Assembly: GCF_900128905.1 (NCBI RefSeq) | Contig: NZ_FQTV01000006.1 | Location: 62,001-126,000, forward strand | DNA: 64,000 nt | Direction: 5' to 3' | Origin: Bacteroides luti | GTDB taxonomy: Bacteria > Bacteroidota > Bacteroidia > Bacteroidales > Bacteroidaceae | Shown here: piece by piece, positions 35,352 through 43,408 of the stretch | How positions within the stretch are numbered: position 1 is the stretch's first letter | How the letters are laid out: every line of letters starts with the position of its first letter | Made by a program: the position numbers and the translations under genes | The notes under the pieces: generated by a model | The model's input: only the letters and a program-made list of their open reading frames with translations | Told to the model about the DNA's origin: nothing | Databases searched by the model: none

Positions 35352-36125
35352 ATGAAGGAAAAACTTGTTATTATTAAAGTTGGTGGTAAAGTCGTTGAAG
35401 AAGAAGCTACATTAAATCAGCTTCTTAATGACTTTGCTGCTATACAGGGAAATAAAATATTAGTTCACGGTGGAGGGCGATCTGCAACAAAGATCGCTTC
35501 CCTGCTGGGAATTGAAAGTCAGATGGTTAACGGCCGACGCATTACTGACGCAGAAACGCTGAAAGTGGTGACTATGGTCTATGGTGGACTGGTAAACAAG
35601 AATATTGTAGCCGGACTTCAGGCCAGAGGTGTGAATGCTTTGGGGCTTACTGGTGCCGATATGAATGCCATCCGCTCTGTAAAACGTCCGGTTAAGGATG
35701 TAGATTATGGCTTTGTTGGAGATGTGGAGCAGGTAAATGTATCTATCCTGGGAGATCTTATTAAAAAAGGTGTCGTTCCGGTGATGGCTCCCCTAACGCA
35801 TGATGGTAATGGAAATATGCTAAATACAAATGCCGACACCATTGCAGGAGAAACAGCCAAAGCTTTGGCTGATATTTTTGATGTGACGTTAGTTTATTGT
35901 TTTGAAAAGAGGGGAGTCCTCAAAGATGAAAACGATGATAATAGCGTAATTCCTCAGATAACTCGTGCCGAATTTGATGCTTATGTAGCTCAGGGAGTTA
36001 TTCAGGGAGGCATGATTCCGAAGTTAGAAAATTCTTTTTCTGCAATTAATGCAGGTGTTTCTCAGGTTGTAATAACCTTATCCTCAGCGATTAACAAGAA
36101 TGAAGGCACAAAAATTATAAAATAA
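35352..36125 (+). CDS. argB: Acetylglutamate kinase family (N-acetyl- or N-succinylglutamate kinase)
   Basis: A 257-residue amino-acid kinase. Motifs are IIKVGGKVVEE, LVHGGGRSATKIAS, NGRRITDAETL and QGGMIPKLENSFSAI. It performs the second step of ornithine/arginine synthesis. Bacteroides species are known to use N-succinyl instead of N-acetyl intermediates with their unusual transcarbamylase, so the substrate may be N-succinylglutamate; sequence alone cannot decide. Coupled to speA. Confidence 0.9.
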   Translation: MKEKLVIIKVGGKVVEEEATLNQLLNDFAAIQGNKILVHGGGRSATKIASLLGIESQMVNGRRITDAETLKVVTMVYGGLVNKNIVAGLQARGVNALGLTGADMNAIRSVKRPVKDVDYGFVGDVEQVNVSILGDLIKKGVVPVMAPLTHDGNGNMLNTNADTIAGETAKALADIFDVTLVYCFEKRGVLKDENDDNSVIPQITRAEFDAYVAQGVIQGGMIPKLENSFSAINAGVSQVVITLSSAINKNEGTKIIK

Positions 36126-36186
36126 TCCAATTTTTTTTCTGTCTGCCTGTAACTTTTTAAACCCTCACCCGTCATTATTTATAGAG

Positions 36187-36696
36187 ATGCAAGAAATCAG
36201 CTTCCGAAACGACATACTGCCACTGAAAGATAAACTTTTTCGCGTGGCGCTTCGAATCACCTTTGACAGGGCTGAAGCAGAAGATGTGGTGCAGGATACG
36301 ATGATCCGGGTATGGAATAAACGCGATGAGTGGTCGCAACTGGAATCGATTGAGGCTTATTGTTTAACTGTTTGCAGAAACTTAGCCATAGACCGAAGCC
36401 AGAAGATGGAAGCTCAAAACGAGTCGTTAACTCCCGAACTGGAACAAAAAGCTATTGCATCTGGTCCTTATGATCAATTAGTGAACGAAGAAAGAATGAA
36501 ACTGATTCACCAGTTGATTAATGAACTGCCTGAGAAGCAGAGAGTAATTATGCAACTCAGGGATATAGAAGGAGAGAGTTATAAAGAAATATCAGAAGTT
36601 CTGCAACTGACAGAGGAACAGGTTAAAGTGAATCTCTTCAGGGCTAGACAAAAGATAAAACAAAGATACACAGACATAGAGAATTATGGATTATAA
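36187..36696 (+). CDS. ECF-type RNA polymerase sigma factor
   Basis: 169 residues. Region 2 is at about 15-80, with DRAEAEDVVQDTMIRVWNKR and YCLTVCRNLAIDRSQK. Region 4 is at about 105-160, with LPEKQRVIMQLRDIEGESYK and LTEEQVKVNLFRARQKIKQR. It overlaps the next gene, a single-pass membrane protein, by 11 bases, which is the usual layout of sigma and anti-sigma pairs. Target regulon unknown. Confidence 0.92.
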   Translation: MQEISFRNDILPLKDKLFRVALRITFDRAEAEDVVQDTMIRVWNKRDEWSQLESIEAYCLTVCRNLAIDRSQKMEAQNESLTPELEQKAIASGPYDQLVNEERMKLIHQLINELPEKQRVIMQLRDIEGESYKEISEVLQLTEEQVKVNLFRARQKIKQRYTDIENYGL

Positions 36697-37207
36697 GTAT
36701 ATAGAACAGCTAATAGAACGATACTGGCAATGCGAGACTTCCTTGATGGAAGAGCAGATTTTACGTTCTTTCTTTTCTCAGGAAGAGATACCGGCTCACT
36801 TGCTTCCATATAAAGAGGTGTTTGTTTATCAGCAGACACAGCAGGATGTTAAACTAAGTGCAGACTTTGACGAAAAGGTTTTAGCTGCTATAGAAACTCC
36901 GGTGGTAAAAGCCAGACATCTTACAATTGCAAGCCGTTTTATGCCGCTTATGAGAGCTGCAGCGATGGTGGCATTTGTTATCACTTTAGGGAATGTAGCT
37001 CAACGCTCATTCTTTGCTGAAGATCAATTGGATTATAATTACGAATCATATAAGGATACTTACAAAGACCCGCAAATGGCTTATGAACAATTGTCATCTG
37101 CATTGATGAAAGTATCTGAAGGTATTAATAAATCTCAAACTCAGTTAGCTTCGGATAGTATCCTGAAAACTAAGAGTGGAGATGATTCAATATCGGTTAC
37201 GGAATAA
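36686..37207 (+). CDS. Putative anti-sigma factor, single-pass membrane protein
   Basis: 173 residues. The N-terminal cytoplasmic part resembles short anti-sigma regions (YKYIEQLIERYWQCETSLME). A hydrophobic stretch lies near 92-107 (RAAAMVAFVITLGNVA). The periplasmic tail is Ser/Asp-rich. Overlap with the sigma gene supports the pairing. No ZAS zinc motif (HxxxCxxC) is present. Confidence 0.7.
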   Translation: MDYKYIEQLIERYWQCETSLMEEQILRSFFSQEEIPAHLLPYKEVFVYQQTQQDVKLSADFDEKVLAAIETPVVKARHLTIASRFMPLMRAAAMVAFVITLGNVAQRSFFAEDQLDYNYESYKDTYKDPQMAYEQLSSALMKVSEGINKSQTQLASDSILKTKSGDDSISVTE

Positions 37208-37212
37208 TAACA

Positions 37213-37695
37213 ATGAAGAGCGCTCTTTTTATACTGTGGATGACTCTTGTATCTGTTACGGTTTCTGCGCAGGATTTTGCTTCTCGTTTTTTAGAGAATC
37301 ATAAGCCTGATGGCAATCTTACTTGTGTGACTATCAGTCCGAAGATGATGGAAAAGGTAATGGATCTGGATGTGGATGATGAAGGTAAAATGATGGACAT
37401 GATCTCAAAGCTTAAAAGCATGCAGATGCTTACTACCCAGAATAATGGGCATAAGTATTATAAAGAAGCTTTGAAAGTTCTCGATAAGAATTCAGATAGG
37501 TTTGAACCGTATCTTTCTTTCGAAGATAAATCTGAAAATTTTCAGATCATGGTCAGAAAAAAGAGGAGTTCTATTATTGAACTGGTAATGTTGATGTGTG
37601 AAAATGATTGTTTCACAATTATAAACTTTACCGGAAACATGAGTCAAGACTTTATAGCCAGATTGGCTAAATCAATGGAGCCTAAACACTCATAA
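37213..37695 (+). CDS. DUF4252 secreted protein
   Basis: 160 residues with a signal peptide (ALFILWMTLVSVTVSAQ). The mature part matches DUF4252 in layout (LTCVTISPKMMEKVMDLD, then a helix and FTIINFTGNMSQDFIARL). Its function is not known. It is 5 bp after the putative anti-sigma gene; DUF4252 genes commonly sit with ECF sigma factors in Bacteroides. Confidence 0.75.
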   Translation: MKSALFILWMTLVSVTVSAQDFASRFLENHKPDGNLTCVTISPKMMEKVMDLDVDDEGKMMDMISKLKSMQMLTTQNNGHKYYKEALKVLDKNSDRFEPYLSFEDKSENFQIMVRKKRSSIIELVMLMCENDCFTIINFTGNMSQDFIARLAKSMEPKHS

Positions 37696-37819
37696 TTAAC
37701 AAGTTTTTTTTCATTTACTATATAACTGTAATAGTTTTTGTGCTTAATTAAAACAAACAATTGATGAAACTGTGAAGTTTCAATTATCTCAAAATTTCAT
37801 AAATAACTAACTTCAAATA

Positions 37820-37853
37820 AAATGGGTTACTGCTGGTCACAGTAACCCTTTTA
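37820..37853. terminator. Bidirectional terminator between DUF4252 gene and photolyase
   Basis: A perfect nine-bp stem, GGGTTACTG / CAGTAACCC, with a seven-base loop, AAAAT before and TTTTA after. It lies between convergent genes. A weaker hairpin (TGAAACT / AGTTTCA) is at 37765-37782. Confidence 0.8.
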
Positions 37854-37903
37854 TTATATATGCAGGTCAGCAAAACTTTATTTTTATATGTAATACTGGT
37901 TTC

Positions 37904-39223
37904 TTATTTCCGGTTCTGACTGCTTATTTTTTTAGATCCCATGTACCGTACATTTCCGAAAATAGAGTGGTTAAACCAGGGGCGATCGTGAAGCCCACCA
38001 ATGCACCAGGCACATCCGGTATATCCATTTGGGTCTCTTCCGTCCAATTGATATTTATCGTTCAGATAAACTGCTGTTTGCATGGCCTCTTTGGCTGTAG
38101 CCGACCATTCCAAAATCTTTTTTCCCCAATACATCCGCAGGTAATTGTGCATTGTTCCGCTTTCTACAAGTGTACCTTGTGCTTCGTTCCAAAGAGAATC
38201 ATGTGTTTGTGCCTGCTCAAACTCAGCACGAGAATAAAGATACTCCCTTATATCGGATTGATGATCTAGCAATGACTTCTTAGCCCATGAAGGAAAACCT
38301 TCAAATGAATCGTAATTAGGATTATAGTAACAGAAATTCTCTGCCAGTTCTCTACGAATGATTAGTTGTTCGAGAAAAGCTTTTCTATTATCATCGTCCG
38401 GACACTCTTTTATTACTTTTAAAGCTACTTCCAATGCGGAAATCTGTCCGAAGTGAAGATAAGGCGAGAGCTCTGAACAGCCGTTTGTTTTGGTGTTATT
38501 CCTTTCAATAGCGTAATTCCTTATCCGCTCTTCAATAAATTGATTTAATACTTTCTGTGCAGCTTTTCCTCCTGCAGTTTTATTTATTGGAGTTATACTC
38601 TTGTCTATATTTAATGAGTCCAGAATTCCTTCCCAGTCCACGCTTTCGGATGCAAGAGTTTGTTCTTGTTTTAGTGATTCTACATCGGGCAGAGGGTGCA
38701 AATAATCGTAAAGTAGCCGGGTGATCTTCGGACGAATAGTACGTGCCGAATATTCTTGTTTGTCAGAACTGATCCAGCAGGGTACAATATTTCGTCCGTC
38801 TACCTCGTAAACAGGAATGTAAACTGAATGAAACAATTCTTTTTTCCATGAAACATCGTGGCGTAACGGATTGAAGTCGGTTACTATTATAGAATTCTGA
38901 TGAAGGTTAATATGGCTTATTACTTCGTTCGGAATCGTTCCAATTCGGATATGAAAAGGAATGTTTAGGCTCTCCAAAAGAAGTTTAACTTCCTGCAGAC
39001 CTTCAATCATGAAAGCAAAACTCCGGAGATTGGCATTGGGGTAATTATCGTCTATTACAAATAGCACTTCCAACTGCTTGCCGTATTCTTTGGCCATATA
39101 GGATGCAAAGAATAGCGCCGGATTGCTGGCAACTCTTTGTTCCCGACTCATCCAGTAAAGTATATTGCCGGTTCCCGGTATTCCTTGTTGAAGTAAGCGG
39201 CTACGATTTTTCATAGTTTCCAT
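37904..39223 (-). CDS. Class II CPD photolyase (deoxyribodipyrimidine photolyase)
   Basis: A 439-residue protein. The N-terminal photolyase fold has YWMSREQRVASNPALFFA. The FAD domain includes SELSPYLHFGQISALEVAL, RRELAENFCYYNPNYDSFEG and SGTMHNYLRMYWGKKILEW, then LDGRDPNGYTGCAWCIGG, all typical of class II enzymes. It repairs cyclobutane pyrimidine dimers with light. Unexpected in a strict gut anaerobe, so it may point to an environmental or light-exposed lifestyle. Confidence 0.9.
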   Translation of the reverse strand: METMKNRSRLLQQGIPGTGNILYWMSREQRVASNPALFFASYMAKEYGKQLEVLFVIDDNYPNANLRSFAFMIEGLQEVKLLLESLNIPFHIRIGTIPNEVISHINLHQNSIIVTDFNPLRHDVSWKKELFHSVYIPVYEVDGRNIVPCWISSDKQEYSARTIRPKITRLLYDYLHPLPDVESLKQEQTLASESVDWEGILDSLNIDKSITPINKTAGGKAAQKVLNQFIEERIRNYAIERNNTKTNGCSELSPYLHFGQISALEVALKVIKECPDDDNRKAFLEQLIIRRELAENFCYYNPNYDSFEGFPSWAKKSLLDHQSDIREYLYSRAEFEQAQTHDSLWNEAQGTLVESGTMHNYLRMYWGKKILEWSATAKEAMQTAVYLNDKYQLDGRDPNGYTGCAWCIGGLHDRPWFNHSIFGNVRYMGSKKISSQNRK

Positions 39224-39551
39224 TTTTTTGTTATTGTAAATATAGTGATAAATGTCAGTTATTTACATATTCTAGAAATAAGAAAAGTCATATTGTTTAG
39301 ATCCTGAGGTTGCTTAGATAATAAATATAGGGATCTAACTCTTCTTTTCGCCAGACTTTGTTAACTAATAGTAGCTTATACCTAATTTAGGTGTAGACTA
39401 AAATAAAAATAGAAGTAGACTTTAAATATATTAGCTGTAGACCATTTGATAAATGTTTCCTGAATGAATGGCTTAGGTTTCTTTATAGAATTAGTTATTG
39501 CTGACTTTGTATCACGAAGAAAAGTAAGTTTTCTGTATAAAAGAGAAGAAT
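39224..39551. other. Gene-free stretch with a 22-nt phased repeat
   Basis: No gene seen between photolyase start and the terminator of the DUF2807 gene. It contains array 3 (39371-39458) and possibly the photolyase promoter, which I could not place. Confidence 0.6.
39371..39458. repeat. GTAGAC repeats at exact 22-nt steps (array 3)
   Basis: GTAG motifs start at 39371, 39393, 39415 and 39437, three steps of exactly 22 nt. The last three read GTAGAC. Between motifs lie AT-rich, partly self-complementary spacers (CCTAATTTAGG in the first, CATTTGATAAATG in the last). Confidence 0.7.
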
Positions 39552-39593
39552 AAAAAAGCAGCCTTTCTTCTCACTCTTGAGAGAAAGGCTGCC
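39552..39593 (-). terminator. Terminator of the DUF2807 lipoprotein gene
   Basis: Read on the minus strand, an 11-bp perfect stem (GCAGCCTTTCT / AGAAAGGCTGC) is followed by six Ts. It starts about 23 bp after the stop codon. Confidence 0.88.
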
Positions 39594-39615
39594 TTGGTTT
39601 ATAGAGAATAGAAAA

Positions 39616-40419
39616 TTAATCCATTTTATGTAACTTATTATTGCTCTCGAAATCGACTCTAGGATTTCCTTTGTAAGAGACATCACCGCTTCCTTGTATT
39701 TTTGCTTTCAAGTCATGAATAGCAAAACAAGAAATACTGCCCGATCCCTGTGTCGTAGCATATACTTCCATTCCTTTAAGGTTTGCGGCATTAATATCTC
39801 CTGAACCTTGAGTTTTCAGAGTAACGGAGTTTGCTTCGCCTTCATAAAGAATATCTCCTGATCCTTGTATGCCAGCTTCTATATTCTGACATTTAATACC
39901 TTTTATTGCAATGTCACCAGATCCTTGTACAGTTGAGTGCAATTCGTTGCAAATAATGCCTGTTCCATTAATATCTCCAGATCCTTGAACATAAAGATCA
40001 AGCTTGTCTGTTTTGATTATTGTTTTGAAAAGAATATCTCCCGACCCTTGAACTGAAGCTCCGTAAATATTAGGGCTTGATACGATTACTTTTACATTAC
40101 CATTATCCCCAAAACCAAATATGGAAAAATTATTTTTGTGTTTTACGATTAATGTTTCGTCATCCACTCTAATATCTAATAAGTCTACTATATTATCCGA
40201 AGCATAAACCTTAACACTTGTTTTTCCGTCAGTACTTTGAGAAAAGAGTATATCTTCACTTCCTTGAACCTTGATTGAATTAAAATCTGGCACTTCTATA
40301 TTTTTTGTTATATAGTTGCCGCTTGCTTTAATACGTCTGACTTCAATGCAACTTGTATTTAAAGCCAATACAGACATAATCATTGCTAATCCACTGATTG
40401 TTTTTGCTATTCTTTTCAT
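39616..40419 (-). CDS. Head-GIN domain (DUF2807) lipoprotein
   Basis: 267 residues. The lipoprotein signal is LAMIMSVLALNTSC, with Cys at 24. The mature part is a right-handed beta-helix type DUF2807 domain in which the motif QGSGDI or a close variant returns about every 20 residues (VQGSEDILF, VQGSGDILF, VQGSGDINGTG, VQGSGDIAIKG, IQGSGDILYEG, TQGSGDINAAN, TQGSGSISCF, IQGSGDVSYKG). Function unknown; likely cell-envelope. Single-gene unit with its own terminator. Confidence 0.85.
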   Translation of the reverse strand: MKRIAKTISGLAMIMSVLALNTSCIEVRRIKASGNYITKNIEVPDFNSIKVQGSEDILFSQSTDGKTSVKVYASDNIVDLLDIRVDDETLIVKHKNNFSIFGFGDNGNVKVIVSSPNIYGASVQGSGDILFKTIIKTDKLDLYVQGSGDINGTGIICNELHSTVQGSGDIAIKGIKCQNIEAGIQGSGDILYEGEANSVTLKTQGSGDINAANLKGMEVYATTQGSGSISCFAIHDLKAKIQGSGDVSYKGNPRVDFESNNKLHKMD

Positions 40420-40651
40420 ATTCTATTAAGATTTTAATTGTTTTGTATCTATTAGACGGAGTTGTACTTAAAAAAGTTGCAGCACCACTGAAATATTATT
40501 TTATAACCAAGTATTGCATTTGTTGTGCCAAAATTATAATTGCTTTATTTATAACGCTTTATATAAAATATGGTTGTTCATTATCGAACACTCTGTACGG
40601 TTTTAACTTTTAAAATTTTATTTCTAAGTTAGCTCCTGTGCAAAGATTATC

Positions 40652-40659
40652 TATCTTTG
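40652..40659 (+). promoter_or_regulatory. -7 box for the YgjP-like gene
   Basis: TATCTTTG, 19 bp before the ATG at 40678. It sits in an inverted pattern CAAAGAT...ATCTTTG. Confidence 0.55.
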
Positions 40660-40677
40660 CTTCAATAATAAATAATC

Positions 40678-41379
40678 ATGGTTGGAAAGGAATATTCAGA
40701 TAAAGAGTTAGGCAAGATTGTAATACGTGAAAATATACGAGCCCGGCGAATTGTACTTCGTACCCGCCCGGAAGCTCTTTATATTACTGTTCCAAAAGGA
40801 GTAGAGATGCACGAAGTGCAAGGAGCTATTGAAAAATTCAGAGCAAGATTAATCCGCTCTAAAAAGAAAGTGGAGCGTAAACGAATAGACCTTGATTTTA
40901 CTATTGACGCAGAGTTTTTTAAGTTATCATTAGTTCGGGGTACACAAAATAAATTCTTATCTTATTCAGAATTGGGCATAACCCGTATTGTCTGTCCTCC
41001 AATAGCCAATTTCGATGACGATGAATTGCAAGCGTGGTTGCGTAAGGTTATTGAAGAAGCTTTACGGAAGAATGCGAAAATAATTTTACCTTCACGCATA
41101 GATAATCTTTCAAAACTACATAAGTTACCATACGAATCATTGAAAATTAATTCTAGTCAGGGTCGATGGGGGAGCTGTTCTTCTCGGAAAAGCATTAATC
41201 TTTCATATTATCTATTACTGCTGCCTTCATATCTCGTTGATTATGTGATTCTTCATGAACTTGCTCATACAAAAGAGATGAGCCATAGTGACAGATTCTG
41301 GACTATACTTGATGGGTTGACTCAGGGGCGTGCCTTGGAATTGCGCAAGGAACTCAGAAATTATACCACAAGTTTTTAG
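40678..41379 (+). CDS. YgjP-type zinc metallopeptidase (DUF45)
   Basis: A 233-residue protein. The zinc site is VILHELAHTKEMSHSDRFW (HExxH followed by His). Upstream is the family motif SSQGRWGSCSSRKSINLSYYLLLLP. Related proteins include E. coli YgjP and SprT-like hydrolases. Role unknown; often adjacent to restriction genes, but not here. Confidence 0.85.
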   Translation: MVGKEYSDKELGKIVIRENIRARRIVLRTRPEALYITVPKGVEMHEVQGAIEKFRARLIRSKKKVERKRIDLDFTIDAEFFKLSLVRGTQNKFLSYSELGITRIVCPPIANFDDDELQAWLRKVIEEALRKNAKIILPSRIDNLSKLHKLPYESLKINSSQGRWGSCSSRKSINLSYYLLLLPSYLVDYVILHELAHTKEMSHSDRFWTILDGLTQGRALELRKELRNYTTSF

Positions 41380-41472
41380 TCATAAGAATAGAATGTTATT
41401 TATCTGAAAAGTTTATTTTTAAGAAAATATTGCAAAAATTATAATCATATTATAATAAAATAGTCCTAATAT

Positions 41473-41503
41473 TTTGCTTATGAAGGGATTATTCGTATCT
41501 TTG
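41473..41503 (+). promoter_or_regulatory. Promoter of rimP-nusA-infB
   Basis: TTTG (41473-41476) and TATCTTTG (41496-41503) separated by 19 bp, a textbook Bacteroides promoter. Confidence 0.75.
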
Positions 41504-41525
41504 CGGTCGAAATGGATGAATGGTG

Positions 41526-41551
41526 AGGGGCGATTAAAGCCCTTTTTTTGT
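41526..41551 (+). terminator. Leader hairpin with T-run before rimP, possible attenuator
   Basis: GGGC (loop GATTAAA) GCCC followed by seven Ts, between promoter and rimP. The stem is only four to five pairs, so it is a weak terminator at best; readthrough or autoregulation by NusA is possible. Confidence 0.4.
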
Positions 41552-41567
41552 TCTTAATAGTGAACCA

Positions 41568-42035
41568 ATGATAGAAAAAAGTACTGTTAGTCAGATTGTT
41601 AATGACTGGCTTGAAGGTAAAGAGTATTTTGTGGTAGACGTAAATGTGTCTCCGGATGACAAGATCCTTGTTGAAATAGACCATGCTGAAGGGGTCTGGA
41701 TTGAAGATTGTGTAGAGTTGAGCAGATATATTGAATCAAAGCTTAACCGTGAAGAAGAGGATTACGAATTGGAAGTTGGTTCTGCCGGTATCGGTCAGCC
41801 ATTCAAGGTATTACAACAATATTATATACATTTGGGTTGTGATGTCGAAGTGTTGACAAAAGGCGGAATTAAATATACCGGGGTTCTGAAAGATGTGAAC
41901 GAAGAACGTTTTGTTGTTACTGTTCAGAAGAAAGTGAAAGAAGCAGGAGAAAAACGTCCAAAACTTGTGGACGAAGATCTCTGTTTTACATATGATGAAA
42001 TAAAATATACTAAATACTTAATTAGTTTTAAATAA
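41568..42035 (+). CDS. rimP: Ribosome maturation factor RimP
   Basis: A 155-residue protein with the conserved core KILVEIDHAEGVWIEDCVEL, DYELEVGSAGIGQPFKVLQQ and KYTGVLKDVNEERF. RimP helps 30S maturation. First gene of the standard rimP-nusA-infB operon; nusA begins 3 bp after its stop. Confidence 0.92.
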   Translation: MIEKSTVSQIVNDWLEGKEYFVVDVNVSPDDKILVEIDHAEGVWIEDCVELSRYIESKLNREEEDYELEVGSAGIGQPFKVLQQYYIHLGCDVEVLTKGGIKYTGVLKDVNEERFVVTVQKKVKEAGEKRPKLVDEDLCFTYDEIKYTKYLISFK

Positions 42036-42038
42036 ATT

Positions 42039-43295
42039 ATGGCCAAGAAAGAGGAAACAATCAGCTTGATTGATACATTTTCGGAATTTAAAGAACTGAA
42101 GAATATTGATAGAACTACTATGGTGAGTGTACTTGAAGAGTCTTTCCGTAGTGTTATCGCGAAAATGTTTGGCACGGATGAAAATTACGATGTTATCGTG
42201 AATCCGGATAAAGGAGATTTTGAAATATGGCGTAACCGTGAGGTAGTTGAAGATGAAAATCTTACTAATCCGAATATGCAGATATCACTTACAGAAGCTC
42301 AGAAGATAGATTCTTCTTATGAAGTTGGTGAAGAAGTAACAGACGAGGTTAATTTTATTAGTTTCGGTCGTCGTGCTATTCTGAACCTTCGTCAAACACT
42401 TGCCTCAAAAATTCTTGAGCTAGAAAAAGACAGTATTTACGCTAAGTATATTGACATGGTAGGAACTATCATCAATGCAGAAGTCTACCAGATTTGGAAG
42501 AAAGAAATTCTGTTGCTTGATGATGAAGGTAATGAGTTATTGTTACCTAAAACAGAGCAGATACCAAGTGATTTCTATCGGAAAGGTGAAACAGCACGTG
42601 CCGTTGTTGCCCGTGTAGATAATAAAAACAACAATCCGAAGATTATCCTTTCACGTACCTCTCCTGTATTCCTGCAAAGATTATTTGAGATGGAAGTTCC
42701 GGAAATAAACGACGGACTGATTACAATTAGAAAAATTGCCCGTATTCCTGGCGAACGCGCAAAAATTGCGGTAGAATCCTATGATGAAAGAATTGATCCG
42801 GTAGGAGCTTGTGTGGGTGTTAAAGGTAGTCGTATTCATGGTATTGTTCGTGAACTTCGTAATGAAAATATTGATGTAATTAATTACACTTCTAATATTT
42901 CATTATTTATTCAGCGTGCTTTAAGTCCGGCAAAAGTATCTTCTATTCGATTGAATGAAGAAGAAAAGAAGGCTGAAGTCTTCTTGAAACCGGAAGAAGT
43001 TTCGCTTGCTATCGGTAAAGGCGGTATGAATATCAAACTTGCCAGTATGTTAACTGAGTACACCATTGATGTGTTCCGCGAACTGGACGCAGCTACTGAG
43101 GATGAAGATATCTATCTTGATGAATTCAAAGATGAGATCGATGAGTGGGTGATTAATGCAATTAAAGCTATTGGTATTGATACAGCAAAAGCTGTACTTA
43201 ATGCTCCACGCGAAATGCTGATCGAAAAAACCGACTTGGAAGAAGAAACGGTGGATGAGGTATTACGCATTTTGAAAGCGGAATTTGAAGACTAA
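42039..43295 (+). CDS. nusA: Transcription termination/antitermination factor NusA
   Basis: A 418-residue protein. The N-terminal domain is at 1-125, S1 at about 130-200 (GETARAVVARVDN), then KH1 and KH2 (GACVGVKGSRIHGIVRELRN; SLAIGKGGMNIKLASML). A short helix-hairpin-helix-like tail (TAKAVLNAPREMLIEKTDLE) replaces the longer acidic repeats of E. coli NusA. It binds RNA polymerase and nascent RNA. Central gene of the operon. Confidence 0.95.
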   Translation: MAKKEETISLIDTFSEFKELKNIDRTTMVSVLEESFRSVIAKMFGTDENYDVIVNPDKGDFEIWRNREVVEDENLTNPNMQISLTEAQKIDSSYEVGEEVTDEVNFISFGRRAILNLRQTLASKILELEKDSIYAKYIDMVGTIINAEVYQIWKKEILLLDDEGNELLLPKTEQIPSDFYRKGETARAVVARVDNKNNNPKIILSRTSPVFLQRLFEMEVPEINDGLITIRKIARIPGERAKIAVESYDERIDPVGACVGVKGSRIHGIVRELRNENIDVINYTSNISLFIQRALSPAKVSSIRLNEEEKKAEVFLKPEEVSLAIGKGGMNIKLASMLTEYTIDVFRELDAATEDEDIYLDEFKDEIDEWVINAIKAIGIDTAKAVLNAPREMLIEKTDLEEETVDEVLRILKAEFED

Positions 43296-43408
43296 TGAAT
43301 GAAGGTTGAGAATGGATAACCGAATGTCTAGACGCATTTCCGTTATCATTTTTAATTTATTCTTCTGTTTTTCAATACTCCAATTTCAATTATCAATTAA
43401 AAAAAAGT
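43296..43408. other. 113-bp spacer between nusA and infB with imperfect hairpin
   Basis: GGATAACCGAATGT and, after CTAGA, CGCATTTCCGTTATC can pair imperfectly. The 3' half is A/T-rich (CAATTTCAATTATCAATTA). It is longer than the other gaps of this operon and may set the infB level. Confidence 0.4.
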
